A stretch of DNA of 64,000 nt, from NCBI RefSeq assembly GCF_030418165.1, contig NZ_JAUHTQ010000017.1, positions 1-64,000 on the forward strand, read 5' to 3'. Of the stretch, positions 33,203 to 42,939 are shown one piece after another. Within the stretch, counting starts at the first letter, position 1. Every line of letters begins with the position of its first letter. Both the position numbers and the translations under genes were made by a program. Below the pieces are notes generated by a model. It was given only the letters and a program-made list of their open reading frames with translations, was not told the origin of the DNA and ran no database searches. This stretch comes from Ureibacillus aquaedulcis. Its GTDB lineage: Bacteria > Bacillota > Bacilli > Bacillales_A > Planococcaceae.

Positions 33203-34069
33203 TTATTGAATTGGGATCCAAATCTCCGAGTAGTAATTCGCGTTTGAAGGGTTATCATTTGTATATACTTCTAATTCGGCTGTTCCTGCAGGGTTGTATG
33301 GATTTGAAGGGAACCATTCTGAATAAATTTTTTTCCATGTATCCTGCATCGCATGTGGCATGGGACCATGGACTTCGAAAATTGCCCATTTGGAAGCGGG
33401 TATCTTAAAAGCATCCATACTATTCGGTACATCACCTTTAAATGCAGAAGCAATCCAATAATCCATTAAACCAGTTTGTTTTTCGTTCTCATCGACAGAA
33501 CATACACCAAGAACGCCTTGAATATCTCCATTGTTTAAATCCACTAGCCGATCGTTCGTTCCATCAGCGTGCACATCATTCCAAAACTGCGGAATACCTC
33601 TTATATTATCTCCATTTTTGTAATTATACGTTCTTTTAACACCAATAACCTGAAAAGCATCTTTTTCTACAATTTTGTAATTCATCGGTATTGCTCCTTC
33701 CAGTTTGATTTTTATGGTGAGGCGATTATAAGATTGCAGGGGACCTAATTTTTTTCGCGCTTCTTTTGGTGAAAGATTATGTTGTTTTCGAAACGCCTTT
33801 GCAAAAGACTCAGGAGTTTCATACCCATACTTATAAGCAATGTCGATAATTTTGTCATTTGTATTGATTAATTCCTGCGCAGCCAATGTTAGCCGTCTCC
33901 TGCGAATATAATCACCGATTGTGCTATCCGTTAATATGGAAAAGGTCCTTTGAAAGTGAAAAGGCGAGGAATTGCACTTTTTCGCTATTTGTTCAACGGA
34001 TAAATCGCCATCAAGCAAATGGTTTTCAATATAATCAATCGCCTGTTGAATCGAATCCACCCAACTCAT
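33203..34069 (-). CDS. AraC-family regulator with GyrI-like effector domain
   Basis: A 288-residue regulator. Residues about 5-105 contain the two AraC helix-turn-helix motifs (LSVEQIAKKCNSSPFHFQRTF and IIDIAYKYGYETPESFAKAFRKQ, each slightly split here). Residues about 130-288 form a GyrI-like/effector-binding domain (IVEKDAFQVIGVKRTY ... WAIFEVHGPMP ... AELEVYTNDN), the layout of Rob/SoxS-related multidrug sensors. ATG at 34069 follows AGAGGTGA; a GTG nine bases upstream overlaps that site. Targets are unknown; possible neighbours include the NERD gene and the ABC exporter. Confidence 0.88.
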   Translation of the reverse strand: MSWVDSIQQAIDYIENHLLDGDLSVEQIAKKCNSSPFHFQRTFSILTDSTIGDYIRRRRLTLAAQELINTNDKIIDIAYKYGYETPESFAKAFRKQHNLSPKEARKKLGPLQSYNRLTIKIKLEGAIPMNYKIVEKDAFQVIGVKRTYNYKNGDNIRGIPQFWNDVHADGTNDRLVDLNNGDIQGVLGVCSVDENEKQTGLMDYWIASAFKGDVPNSMDAFKIPASKWAIFEVHGPMPHAMQDTWKKIYSEWFPSNPYNPAGTAELEVYTNDNPSNANYYSEIWIPIQ

Positions 34070-34234
34070 AAGAATCACCTCTATAGATATAATAATTAAT
34101 GGAGCATATGGTATCTGGTCTTGGACTGCTTTCTTTGGACAGTTTTAATTTACGTAAGATATTTTTATGACATGTTCAACCTTTGCAAATTTTGATAAAA
34201 TATAGTAATGATTCAATAATTAGGAGGAAACCAT

Positions 34235-34900
34235 GTGGCAATACTTGTCCTTTTCTTCATCATTCTCATTGGGATTGTTTTTGCGATAAATGTTTATGTA
34301 TATGAAAACAGCGACTTTAGCAAAACAACCGGCCATCCATTTATATCGGTTTGGACAAATGGAAAAGTCAGATTTTTATATAAGTTATCTCAAAAATTGA
34401 ATAAAGTAAATGGCGAATATAAGCTATTATCCAATATTGCCCTTCCAGAAAGTGAACGGAAAGTGGATTATCTACTTCTTCATCAATCGGGGATCTATAT
34501 CATTAATGCAAAGGATCCTGGCGGATGGATCTATGGGAATGAACAGGATATTCAATGGGCACAAGTTTTGGAGAACGGGCAAATGAGTACATTCCCAAAT
34601 CCGGTACTGGACAATAAGCTAAAGATAAATGGGGTAAAAAAGTATATCCCAGAAGTAGACAAAGACCTGTTTCAATCACTCATTATTTTCGGTAATCATT
34701 GTTCTTTTAAGAAAATCGAAGTGCATTCACTAGATGTAGAGGTTATGAAGATCCATGAATTAGAAAGCTATTGGAAGAATAGGATGGATCAGGTTCTAAC
34801 AAAGGATCAAATAATGGCGATCTACTCCAAGCTGAAGCCTTATGTTATCCCAAAACAATCAAAGGAAAATGGCTTGTTAAAGGATGTAGCTTCAAGTTAA
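34235..34900 (+). CDS. Membrane-anchored NERD-domain protein
   Basis: A 221-residue protein with one N-terminal membrane span (about 2-22). A NERD (nuclease-related) domain follows: GEYKLLSNIALPESERKVDY, LLLHQSGIYIINAKDPGGW (the usual xIEVK-type catalytic strand reads IYIINAKD here) and NPVLDNKLKINGV. NERD domains share the restriction-endonuclease-like core, but whether this copy retains nuclease activity is doubtful because the acidic residue of the E-x-K pair is not clear. GTG at 34235 is used, with AGGAGG upstream; the ATG two bases earlier is in another frame. Monocistronic. Confidence 0.75.
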   Translation: MAILVLFFIILIGIVFAINVYVYENSDFSKTTGHPFISVWTNGKVRFLYKLSQKLNKVNGEYKLLSNIALPESERKVDYLLLHQSGIYIINAKDPGGWIYGNEQDIQWAQVLENGQMSTFPNPVLDNKLKINGVKKYIPEVDKDLFQSLIIFGNHCSFKKIEVHSLDVEVMKIHELESYWKNRMDQVLTKDQIMAIYSKLKPYVIPKQSKENGLLKDVASS

Positions 34901-34902
34901 GA

Positions 34903-34935
34903 AAAGATTATCTCTAATGGGATAGTCTTTTTTTA
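34903..34935 (+). terminator. Terminator of NERD gene
   Basis: Stem AAAGATTATC/GGATAGTCTTT (with wobble pairs), followed by seven T residues, starting two bases after the stop. Confidence 0.8.
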
Positions 34936-35084
34936 TGTTAGGGTGAATACAGACTAAGACCCCGTTCATTAGGTTGACCCAATTTTTGTCGTTACGGCTT
35001 CTCACTCCCTTTAAAAAGAGTGAATTTTCTATGAATATGGCAACCTAGCATGTACAATATAGAAAAAGAATTCAGGGTGGATAA

Positions 35085-36341
35085 ATGAGGAAAATTCATT
35101 ATGGCTGGTATGTCCTGGCTATTACATTCCTGGCTATTATTGTAGCTGGTATTATACGTTCATCTTCAGGCGTATTTCTAGATCCGTTTGAAACGGAATT
35201 TGGCTGGGGAAGACCCACAATTTCCTTTGCTTTTGCAGTTTGCCTGTTATTATACGGTTTTTCGGGTCCTTTTATGGCTGCATTTGTTGAGGTATTTGGA
35301 TTAAAAAGAATGATGCTTTATTCAATGGTAATTTTATCGGTAGGTCTTTGTCTTACTTTTGTGATGAATAGTCAGTGGCAATTAATCTTGATCTGGGGTG
35401 TTATGTTAGGTGTTGGATCGGGATTGTTTTTAACAGTATTAAGTACCCAGGTGGCGAATCGCTGGTTTGTAAAAAGAAGAGGGCTTGCAGTTGGGATATT
35501 AACCGCTGCTACAGCTACAGGACAATTGATATTACTGCCTATATTGGCGAACTTTGTGGAAAACTATTCCTGGCGCTTTGCGATAGCGTTAATATTCATT
35601 TTAAGTGTTTTGATGCTAATCGTTATCGCAATATTCATGAGAAGCAACCCAAAAGATATCGGTCTTGCACCATACGGACAGGTGAAAGAGCCTTCTGAAC
35701 AAGTACTCTCCTCTGAAAAACGCAATCCATTTAAGATGGCCATTGCATCATTAGTAGAAGGAATAAAAGTAAAAGAATTCTGGCTATTAGCTGGAAGTTT
35801 CTTTATATGTGGATTATCGACAAGCGGATTGATCGGAACCCATTTTATTTCCTATTGTGTAAGCTTCGGCATTCCCTTGGTTACAGCGGCTTCGATGTTA
35901 TCTTTTATGGGTGTATTCGACTTGATCGGTACCACCATATCAGGCTGGTTATCAGACCGGTATGACAATCGCTGGTTATTATTTTGGTATTATACATTGC
36001 GTGGGATATCTCTCCTTTTCTTGCCCTTTGCACTTGCGGAAGGATCTTATGCATGGCTTGTTATTTTCTCAATTTTCTACGGGCTCGACTGGATTGCTAC
36101 TGTTCCCCCGACAATCGGCTTAACAAGGCAGAAATTTGGCCTTGAAAAAAGTGCAATGATGTATGGCTGGATTATGGCAAGTCATCAGGTAGGAGCTGGG
36201 GTTGCGGCATATACAGGCGGTGTATTGTTTAATATCTTTGGTTCATATATGTGGGCATTTCTTTTAGCGGGTGGTTTTTGTTTCTTGGCCAGCCTATTTG
36301 TCATTTTACTAAAAAAACATAATCCTAGGGAACTTGTTTAG
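35085..36341 (+). CDS. MFS transporter, monocarboxylate/oxalate-formate type
   Basis: A 418-residue, 12-span major facilitator. YGWYVLAITFLAIIVAGIIR at the N terminus, GWGRPTISFAFAVCLLLYG and NPKDIGLAPYG after span 6 are typical of the OxlT/monocarboxylate porter group. A central loop (about 200-225) links the halves. Members carry organic acids by proton symport or exchange; the substrate here is unknown. ATG at 35085 follows GGGTGG. No partner metabolic gene lies beside it; the gap upstream (34936-35084) shows no riboswitch that I recognise. Confidence 0.8.
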   Translation: MRKIHYGWYVLAITFLAIIVAGIIRSSSGVFLDPFETEFGWGRPTISFAFAVCLLLYGFSGPFMAAFVEVFGLKRMMLYSMVILSVGLCLTFVMNSQWQLILIWGVMLGVGSGLFLTVLSTQVANRWFVKRRGLAVGILTAATATGQLILLPILANFVENYSWRFAIALIFILSVLMLIVIAIFMRSNPKDIGLAPYGQVKEPSEQVLSSEKRNPFKMAIASLVEGIKVKEFWLLAGSFFICGLSTSGLIGTHFISYCVSFGIPLVTAASMLSFMGVFDLIGTTISGWLSDRYDNRWLLFWYYTLRGISLLFLPFALAEGSYAWLVIFSIFYGLDWIATVPPTIGLTRQKFGLEKSAMMYGWIMASHQVGAGVAAYTGGVLFNIFGSYMWAFLLAGGFCFLASLFVILLKKHNPRELV

Positions 36342-36401
36342 TTTTTCAAACTATATGAATAGATGATATGATACTTACAGCAAATAAAAAGGAGTATGAG
36401 T

Positions 36402-37238
36402 GTGGGAAAGGTATCCAAAAGAGTTGCTAGCATTTTACATATGAAAGAACATGAAACGCTTTTTTCCTGTCCTCTATGTAAAGAAAGTATGCATGTCACG
36501 GATGACGGTCACGTAATATGTGGCAATCATCATTCATTTGATATTGCGAAACAAGGCTATGTAAATTTCATGATTAAACCGGCTGCTTCAATGTACAGTA
36601 AAAGTCTATTTGAATCCCGACAGGAAGTAATTTCGAGTGGTTTATATAATCAACTGCAACAGACTATTGCAAAGAATATCGGGGATGAAGCGCAAGTAAT
36701 ACTAGATACAGGATGCGGGGAAGGGTCTCATCTAGAAAGAATATGTGATTTGCTGACGCAAGATGTGGTAGCCATAGGAATTGATATTTCTAAAGAAGGT
36801 ATTCAGGCTGCTGCGAAGTTTTACGAGCAAAAGATATGGTGTGTGGGAGACTTAGCAAATAATCCATACAAGAAACAATCCATCGACTGTATATTAAATA
36901 TTTTATCGCCTGCAAATTACGATGAATTCAGCAGGTTGTTAAAGCCGAATGGAAAAGTCATTAAAGTCGTCCCTCAATCAGGCTATCTAAAGGAAATACG
37001 CAAACAGGCTTTTGCAAATTCCGAAAAAGAGAGTTATTCAAATAATCAAACCGTAGAGCGGTTTAAAGAACATTTCACAAATGTATGGCAAGAACGTATT
37101 ACGTACACCGTGCCTCTAAGTGCACAGCTAGTACCCAAGCTCCTGGAAATGACACCTCTTGGGTGGCATCTGCAAGAAGGCATTTCATTAACTGAAATTA
37201 CAATAGATCTTGATGTATTAGTTGGAGAGCATGACTGA
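36402..37238 (+). CDS. rlmA: 23S rRNA (guanine-N1)-methyltransferase, RlmA family
   Basis: A 278-residue methyltransferase with an N-terminal zinc knuckle (CPLCKESM ... CGNHHSFD), then the class I SAM fold with motif I ILDTGCGEGSHLERI, AIGIDISKEG and NILSPANYDEF. This matches RlmA(II)/TlrB-like enzymes, which methylate G748 in helix 35 of 23S rRNA at the exit-tunnel entrance and can affect macrolide sensitivity. AAGGAG ends one base before an ATG at 36396 but seven bases before the in-frame GTG at 36402, so the GTG is preferred. About 80 bases separate it from plsC, with no terminator seen. Confidence 0.85.
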   Translation: MGKVSKRVASILHMKEHETLFSCPLCKESMHVTDDGHVICGNHHSFDIAKQGYVNFMIKPAASMYSKSLFESRQEVISSGLYNQLQQTIAKNIGDEAQVILDTGCGEGSHLERICDLLTQDVVAIGIDISKEGIQAAAKFYEQKIWCVGDLANNPYKKQSIDCILNILSPANYDEFSRLLKPNGKVIKVVPQSGYLKEIRKQAFANSEKESYSNNQTVERFKEHFTNVWQERITYTVPLSAQLVPKLLEMTPLGWHLQEGISLTEITIDLDVLVGEHD

Positions 37239-37316
37239 TAGTCAAATTTTAGATATCGATAAAAAAGTGCGAATAGATTGGTAAAACAAAAAGTATAAAA
37301 AGGTAGGAATGGAACA

Positions 37317-37913
37317 GTGTTATATGATTTTGCGGCAAGATTAGTTGGAGTATTTTTAACCCTTAATGGTTCTAAAGCCAAAGTGTATGGAAAAGAAAAT
37401 TTACCAAAAGAAGGCGGCTATATTATTGCTTGTACACATAATGGATATGTGGATATCTTTAATTTAGGTGTATCGATGTTGCCTAGGCATATTCACTTTA
37501 TGGCGAAAAAGCAGTTGTTTGATATGAAGGTGCTCGGTCCACTCGTATCAAATCTAAATGCTTTCCCTGTGGACCGGGAAAACCCGGGACCAAGTGTGAT
37601 TAAAATTCCTCGACAACTTATTAAAGAAGGTAAGATTGTCGGGATCTTCCCAAGTGGAACTCGCTCTACAGAAAATGCGGAGTTAAAACAAGGTGCCATT
37701 ACGATTGCTCAGCTTTCTAAGGGGCAAATTGTTCCGGCGGCTTACATTGGACCAAGAAATGTAGGGGGAGTATTCAAAAGACAAAAAGGTTATTTAATCT
37801 ATGGTAAGCCCTTTACAGTAGGAGCAGGTAAAGAAGCTCGCGAAGAAGCAACACAACATTTGGAAAACGAATTATTACGTCTAACGGAAGAGTTAAAATC
37901 AAAGTCCAAATAG
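37317..37913 (+). CDS. plsC: 1-acylglycerol-3-phosphate acyltransferase (PlsC-type)
   Basis: A 198-residue acyltransferase. The catalytic H-x4-D motif is in ACTHNGYVDIFNL and the glycerolphosphate-binding motif in GIFPSGTRS. VPAAYIG is motif IV. An N-terminal amphipathic or hydrophobic segment (about 1-20) binds the membrane. PlsC enzymes transfer an acyl group to lysophosphatidic acid to give phosphatidic acid. At 198 residues this is of usual size. Start GTG at 37317 with AGGTAGGAATGG upstream. Whether it is the main housekeeping enzyme cannot be told from the sequence. Confidence 0.88.
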   Translation: MLYDFAARLVGVFLTLNGSKAKVYGKENLPKEGGYIIACTHNGYVDIFNLGVSMLPRHIHFMAKKQLFDMKVLGPLVSNLNAFPVDRENPGPSVIKIPRQLIKEGKIVGIFPSGTRSTENAELKQGAITIAQLSKGQIVPAAYIGPRNVGGVFKRQKGYLIYGKPFTVGAGKEAREEATQHLENELLRLTEELKSKSK

Positions 37914-37916
37914 TAA

Positions 37917-37951
37917 AACAAACACTTTCCCATAGTTGGAGAGTGTTTTTT
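37917..37951 (+). terminator. Terminator of plsC
   Basis: Stem AACACT/AGTGTT with inner TTC/GAG pairing, followed by six T residues, four bases after the plsC stop codon. Confidence 0.75.
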
Positions 37952-37967
37952 AAAAGGGGGAAATATT

Positions 37968-38423
37968 GTGGAGATTGTTGACGTCAAAGAAATCCAAGCG
38001 CGTTTCAATGAAGCAGTCGATCTCTTCTGGGGATATTGGGGGTCTGGGAACAATCGTTCTTTTTATGAGCAATGTATGCAAAATTCCCATGGTCCTGATG
38101 GCATCCCACGCTTCTATGTAGCGATTTCAGAAGGTGAAATGGTTGGTACATATTCTTTACTGCGAAATGACATTAATAGTAGGCATGACTTGTATCCATG
38201 GTTTGCATGCCTCTACGTAAAAGAGGAATATCGTGGAAAAGGAATAGCAAAGAATCTATTGCAGCATGGTGTGGAACAAGCCAAAAAACTTGGCTTTAAA
38301 ATGCTCTATTTAGAAAGTAATATAGATGGCTTCTATGAAAGGTTGGGCTGGAACGAAAATGGCCTAACCTATGACCCATTTGGAAATCATGCAAAAATAT
38401 ACGAGATCAATTTGGAGGAATAA
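37968..38423 (+). CDS. GNAT-family N-acetyltransferase
   Basis: A 151-residue GCN5-related acetyltransferase. Motif A, the acetyl-CoA pyrophosphate loop, is YVKEEYRGKGIAKNLLQHG; motif B is KKLGFKMLYLESNIDGFYERLGW. Acceptor unknown. GTG start at 37968 behind AAAGGGGG. It ends one base before the ATG of the phosphatase gene, whose ribosome binding site lies in its last codons, so the two are likely co-translated. Confidence 0.87.
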   Translation: MEIVDVKEIQARFNEAVDLFWGYWGSGNNRSFYEQCMQNSHGPDGIPRFYVAISEGEMVGTYSLLRNDINSRHDLYPWFACLYVKEEYRGKGIAKNLLQHGVEQAKKLGFKMLYLESNIDGFYERLGWNENGLTYDPFGNHAKIYEINLEE

Positions 38424-38424
38424 A

Positions 38425-38886
38425 ATGAAGCGTGTTCTTTTTGTTTGTCTAGGAAATATTTGCCGATCGCCAATGGCTGAAGCAGTCATGCATGATTTAG
38501 TGGAACAACGGGGGTTAAGTAATTCCATTAAAGTAGATTCTGCAGCTACAAGTTCATGGCATGTTGGGGAAGTACCACATAAGGGGACACAGAAAAAACT
38601 AAAAGAATTTGGGATATCAACTAGCGGTATGAAAGGACGCCAGCTATCTGATGAGGATTTCAAAGCATTTGATTATATTGTAGGAATGGATAGCAGTAAT
38701 GTACAGAACATACGTGAAATGCTGGGACAGCCCGATCATCCCAAGATTTTTAGGTTCCTGGACTTAACACCACATCGCAAGGATGTTCCCGATCCCTATT
38801 ATACAGGGGATTTTCAAGAAACGTATGAATTAGTAGTAGATGGCTGTGAGGCATTGCTGCATAAAATTCTAGCAGATTTAGAGTAA
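38425..38886 (+). CDS. Low-molecular-weight protein tyrosine phosphatase
   Basis: A 153-residue phosphatase. The active-site loop C-x5-R-S is CLGNICRS (residues 7-14) and the general acid Asp is in DVPDPYYTGDFQETY near residue 122. It removes phosphate from tyrosine (or arginine, in some family members) of proteins, and resembles the YfkJ class. The frame is open upstream to 38371, but the ATG at 38425 follows TTGGAGGAA and begins with the family N terminus (MKRVLFVCLGN). Second gene of a pair with the GNAT gene. Confidence 0.92.
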   Translation: MKRVLFVCLGNICRSPMAEAVMHDLVEQRGLSNSIKVDSAATSSWHVGEVPHKGTQKKLKEFGISTSGMKGRQLSDEDFKAFDYIVGMDSSNVQNIREMLGQPDHPKIFRFLDLTPHRKDVPDPYYTGDFQETYELVVDGCEALLHKILADLE

Positions 38887-38993
38887 AGCCCTGCTCGTCT
38901 CCGACTTGTAAAATATTCCCTTTGCCTTTTTTGTACTGTTCTCCATAAAACAGGGTATTACTAAGAAAAAGGTAAATTCTTGGGGGGAGAACT

Positions 38994-39848
38994 ATGAAGA
39001 TAAATGGCAGAAGAAAAAGTAGTAATGTAGAAGATCGCCGCGGGATGAGTAAGGGTGCCATTGGCGGGGGTATCGGAGGAATCGGGATTATTATTGCCAT
39101 CATTTTTACGCTGCTGAATGGTGGGGATGCCGGGGATATATTCAACCAAGTGAACCAAGGGCAGATACAAAGCGGAAGTAATACCGAATACACTCCTACT
39201 GCTGAAGAAGAAGAGCTGGCGGAGTTTGTATCGGTTGTACTGGCAGATACAGAAGATGTTTGGCAACAGCTATTCGAAGGACAGGGATTAACTTATGAAA
39301 ACCCAAGCCTTGTACTATTTACAGATAGTGTCCAATCCGGATGTGGTGTTGCTGGGGCTGCTGTTGGTCCTTTTTACTGTCCAGCCGATCAGAAATTATA
39401 TATTGATCTAAGTTTTTATCAGGAGCTTAAAAACAGGTTCGGTGCGCCGGGTGATTTTGCAATGGCTTATGTTGTAGCCCATGAAGTAGGTCACCATGTA
39501 CAAACATTATTAGGCACTTCCCAAAAAGTACATGCCCTAAATGGGAGAGTGAGCCAGGAAGAGTACAACGCGCAAACCGTAAGACTTGAATTGCAAGCGG
39601 ATTATTATGCGGGTGTATGGGCAAATCATGTTCAGGATTTAGGTTATTTAGAAGCAGGAGATGTCAATGAGGCATTGACTGCAGCAAATGCAATTGGTGA
39701 TGATACCCTGCAAATGGAGGCCCAGGGATATATTGTACCTGAAAGCTTCACACATGGTACAAGCGAGCAGCGAGTAAGATGGTTTAAAAGAGGTTTTGAA
39801 AGAGGTACAATCGAGGGCGGAGATACATTTAACGCCAATGCACTGTAA
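38994..39848 (+). CDS. Putative neutral zinc metallopeptidase (YpfJ family)
   Basis: A 284-residue protein. A short basic N terminus and Gly-rich membrane anchor (about 18-45, GAIGGGIGGIGIIIAIIF) precede the peptidase domain. The zinc motif HEVGHHVQTLLG (H-E-x-x-H) is near residue 165 and a likely third ligand is in ELQADYYAG. Four cysteines are absent except the pair SGCGVA ... FYCPAD. The family is widespread but uncharacterised. It is predicted to act outside the membrane. ATG follows TTGGGGGGAG. Transcribed alone as far as can be seen. Confidence 0.88.
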   Translation: MKINGRRKSSNVEDRRGMSKGAIGGGIGGIGIIIAIIFTLLNGGDAGDIFNQVNQGQIQSGSNTEYTPTAEEEELAEFVSVVLADTEDVWQQLFEGQGLTYENPSLVLFTDSVQSGCGVAGAAVGPFYCPADQKLYIDLSFYQELKNRFGAPGDFAMAYVVAHEVGHHVQTLLGTSQKVHALNGRVSQEEYNAQTVRLELQADYYAGVWANHVQDLGYLEAGDVNEALTAANAIGDDTLQMEAQGYIVPESFTHGTSEQRVRWFKRGFERGTIEGGDTFNANAL

Positions 39849-40001
39849 TTCCTTTGAAATGTTTATTTGACTACGAACCAACTTTCACCTTTTTCTTTAA
39901 TAATAGAATAGTGTATAATATTACAGTCTCATTTACTTTAAGGGTTTGTTATAAACCTTCATCTAAATATATCTATCATAACGGAAAAGAGAGTGAAATC
40001 A

Positions 40002-40721
40002 ATGGGTCGTAAATGGAATAACATTAAAGATAAGAAAGCCGAAAAAGATAAAAATACTAGTCGAATTTATGCTAAATTCGGAACTGAAATTTATGTGGCT
40101 GCTAAAAAGGGCGAACCAGATCCAGAATCAAATACAGCATTAAAGTTTGTATTGGAACGTGCTAAAACATACAATGTACCAAAGCATATCATCGATAAAG
40201 CAATTGACAAAGCTAAAGGTGCAGGCGGAGAAGACTATGACGAATTGCGTTATGAAGGATTCGGTGTAGGTGGAACAATGGTCGTTGTTGATGCTTTAAC
40301 AAACAATGTAAACCGTACTGCTTCAGATGTTCGTGCGGCATTCGGCAAAAATGGCGGGAACATGGGTGTATCAGGTTCTGTTACGTATATGTTCGACTCA
40401 ACTGCCGTATTTGGTATTGAAGGAAAAAAAGCCGATGAAGTATTGGAAATTCTTTTGGAAGCTGATGTGGATGCACGCGATGTATTTGAAGAAGAAGACA
40501 ATGTAATTGTTTACGCTGAACCAGATCAATTCCATGCTGCCCAAGAAGCATTTAAAGCAGCGGGCATTACCGAGTTTACAGTAGCGGAGTTAACAATGCT
40601 TCCTCAAACAGAAGTAGCGCTTTCTGGTGACGATGCAGCTAAATTCGAAAAAATGCTTGATGCCTTGGAAGACCTTGATGATGTACAACGTGTTTACCAC
40701 AATGCTGATTTAGGCGAGTAA
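40002..40721 (+). CDS. yeeI: YebC-family protein, YeeI (YebC2) type
   Basis: A 239-residue protein, the same length as B. subtilis YeeI. The N-terminal helical domain ([20 protein letters not shown]) and [19 protein letters not shown] followed by [15 protein letters not shown] identify the YebC/TACO1 family. Earlier named a transcription regulator, the family is now linked to relief of ribosome stalling at proline-rich stretches, in parallel with EF-P. ATG at 40002 follows AGAGAGTG; a GTG nine bases upstream overlaps that site. A terminator follows; it is transcribed alone. Confidence 0.92.
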   Translation: MGRKWNNIKDKKAEKDKNTSRIYAKFGTEIYVAAKKGEPDPESNTALKFVLERAKTYNVPKHIIDKAIDKAKGAGGEDYDELRYEGFGVGGTMVVVDALTNNVNRTASDVRAAFGKNGGNMGVSGSVTYMFDSTAVFGIEGKKADEVLEILLEADVDARDVFEEEDNVIVYAEPDQFHAAQEAFKAAGITEFTVAELTMLPQTEVALSGDDAAKFEKMLDALEDLDDVQRVYHNADLGE

Positions 40722-40745
40722 TCTTGCTCAGTAATTGAATATACT

Positions 40746-40787
40746 AAACCCCGGTAGTGTTTTGTTGCTGCTGGGGTTTTTGTTTTG
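40746..40787 (+). terminator. Terminator of yeeI
   Basis: Stem AAACCCC/GGGGTTT with inner GTAG/GCTG pairing and a T-rich tail. Confidence 0.85.
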
Positions 40788-40861
40788 TTTAAAAATCAAA
40801 TATATATAGAAAATCATGTTTGTGTTAGTAATTGAAAATAGGACATTGGCTATAAACAATT

Positions 40862-40887
40862 TAAATTTTGTCATTTTCTGTCGATAA
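40862..40887 (+). promoter_or_regulatory. Sigma-D (motility) promoter
   Basis: TAAA (40862-40865), a 14-base spacer and GTCGATAA (40880-40887), one mismatch from the SigD -10 GCCGATAA. It lies 45 bases upstream of the chemoreceptor start, the expected sigma factor for such a gene. Confidence 0.7.
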
Positions 40888-40931
40888 AAGAAAAGGAATA
40901 ATTTAAGTTGTGCTAAAGGAGTTTACATATA

Positions 40932-42680
40932 ATGAAGAAAGAAAAAAAACTATCAAGGCAAATACTTTCCATCATTGTAATTATATTCATTTTTTTATTA
41001 GGACTGTATGTATTTACGATGAGCTATAACTCAAAGGAATCTGTTAAAGCGGCAATTGGAGAGCGAACTATTGAAATTGCAGAGAATATGCTAAATTTCA
41101 TAGAAGTTGAGCAATATAAAGAACTAGCAGAGAATCCGGTAGAAAATAATCTTTATTGGGAATTAAGAGAACAGCTAAATGAATTACGTGAAATGAATGG
41201 CGTGTTATATGCTTATACATATGCAGTGCCCGAAGAGGGGGAAGATGTTACATTTTTAGTGGATGGTATGCCGGCAGATGATACTGAAAATGCGGGTGCA
41301 ATAGGGGAGACATCCGGTTCTACAACATATGAGCATCTTCAAAAGGTACTGAAAGATGGTTCCTTCCACTCGGATCTACTAAGCAGTGATTATGGTGAAT
41401 ACATTTCAGGAACAATCCCGATGAAAGATGCTGATGGTGAGGTCATTGCCTTTTTGGGAGTGGATATCGATGCTTCCTATGTCGATGAAGTAAGTGCATC
41501 GGTTGCAAAAGATATTGTACCGAAAGTAAGTATGATATTCTTACTTATTGTGTTAATGGGATTGTATATAACATACCGTTATGTAAATAGATCTTTAAAA
41601 CCTTTAAATCTGTTAAAAGCGGCTTCTGAGCAACTAGCTGATGGAGATTTAAAAGGAGTGGATGAAACACTTTCTTCATTGAATTTAAAGAATAATAATG
41701 AGATTGCTATTTTCTCAAAAACATTCTCACAAGCCCTTAATAGTTTGTCAAATTCATTATTAAATCTGTATATGAAATCTAACAACTTAGAGAAGGCGGT
41801 TGCTGATATAGATCTTACGGCTGCTCAAGTTACAAAATCAAACAATATAATTGCCTCTAGTATCGTTGAAATTGCATCAAGCAGTGATCAACAGGAAGCT
41901 AGCAATAATGAAGTCACTCAAGCGATGAATGAAATGTCCATAGGTATTCAGCGATTAGCGGACTCGACATCGGATATGGCTGAAGCCTCAACTGATATGA
42001 CAAATTTAGTTAAAACAAGTGTCAACCATGCAAAACAAGTAGTATCGCAAATACAAAATGTAGAAGCATCTGTGTTGCATACGGAAGCGTATGTACGTGA
42101 GATGAGTGATAAATTCAAGTCAATCAAAGAAATGGTATTAGTTATTACGAGCATTGCTGATCAAACAAATCTATTAGCATTAAATGCGGCGATTGAAGCA
42201 GCACGAGCTGGGGAAGCAGGTAAGGGCTTTGCTGTAGTTGCTGATGAAGTTCGAAAGCTAGCAGAAATGTCCAGAAGCTCAGCAAGTGAAATTCAATCTT
42301 ATCTAGAAAACTTTGTTCTAATTAGTGAAAAAGCTTTAGTGGAGATGGACAATAGTACGCAAGAAGTAAAAGCAGGTAATCAAGCAGTTATAGAAATTGA
42401 CGACAACTTAAAACGTATTTTAACTGTCGTGGTTGATGTAAACTCTAAAATCCAGGATGATTCAGCAGTAATTGAACAAATGTCTGCAAGCTCTGAAGAA
42501 ATTCTGGCTTCAACAGAGGAAATGCAGAAATTGGTTATTATTACAACAAGCCAAACTAAAGAAGTAGCAGGCTCTTCAGATATACAAGTAGAGATGGTTC
42601 ATAAACTTGAGGAAGTGGTTCAGCTACTTGATTCAACTTCAAAAGAAATGATTGAAGAAATAAGCAAATTTAAATTTTAA
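40932..42680 (+). CDS. Methyl-accepting chemotaxis protein
   Basis: A 582-residue receptor. There is an N-terminal membrane span (about 10-30) and an extracellular sensor of about 170 residues, with a PDC/Cache-like pattern ([20 protein letters not shown] ... GVDIDASYV). A second span (about 195-220) and a HAMP linker lead to the cytoplasmic signalling domain, with the hairpin tip [20 protein letters not shown], split here from [16 protein letters not shown]. It transmits ligand occupancy to CheA/CheW. Ligand unknown. A sigma-D promoter sits just upstream. The methylation helices are of normal length. Monocistronic. Confidence 0.92.
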   Translation: MKKEKKLSRQILSIIVIIFIFLLGLYVFTMSYNSKESVKAAIGERTIEIAENMLNFIEVEQYKELAENPVENNLYWELREQLNELREMNGVLYAYTYAVPEEGEDVTFLVDGMPADDTENAGAIGETSGSTTYEHLQKVLKDGSFHSDLLSSDYGEYISGTIPMKDADGEVIAFLGVDIDASYVDEVSASVAKDIVPKVSMIFLLIVLMGLYITYRYVNRSLKPLNLLKAASEQLADGDLKGVDETLSSLNLKNNNEIAIFSKTFSQALNSLSNSLLNLYMKSNNLEKAVADIDLTAAQVTKSNNIIASSIVEIASSSDQQEASNNEVTQAMNEMSIGIQRLADSTSDMAEASTDMTNLVKTSVNHAKQVVSQIQNVEASVLHTEAYVREMSDKFKSIKEMVLVITSIADQTNLLALNAAIEAARAGEAGKGFAVVADEVRKLAEMSRSSASEIQSYLENFVLISEKALVEMDNSTQEVKAGNQAVIEIDDNLKRILTVVVDVNSKIQDDSAVIEQMSASSEEILASTEEMQKLVIITTSQTKEVAGSSDIQVEMVHKLEEVVQLLDSTSKEMIEEISKFKF

Positions 42681-42682
42681 GA

Positions 42683-42725
42683 GGTAAGCACATTCATCGG
42701 GGATTGATGGATGTGCTTATATCTA
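42683..42725 (+). terminator. Terminator of chemoreceptor gene
   Basis: Stem TAAGCACAT/ATGTGCTTA with inner CATC/GATG pairing; the tail is only moderately T-rich (TATATCTATT). Confidence 0.65.
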
Positions 42726-42939
42726 TTGTAGGTGAATTATTTACGCAGCATGAAATCAGATAAGAATAGTAAAAATCGAAAGAATTGCAACTTGGGAAGG
42801 CTTAGCACAACTAACTAAAATAAAACTTTTACGAATAAATTGCGAAACAATTATCAGAATAGTTGCTCTTTTGGAAGAAATCGTTAATAATAGAATAGTA
42901 AACTTCGATTTGCTAAATATTAGAGGGGTGTAAGAGAGA

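Noticed and set aside
34936-35084. Riboswitch before the MFS gene
   Set aside because: No conserved riboswitch core or expression platform could be recognised.
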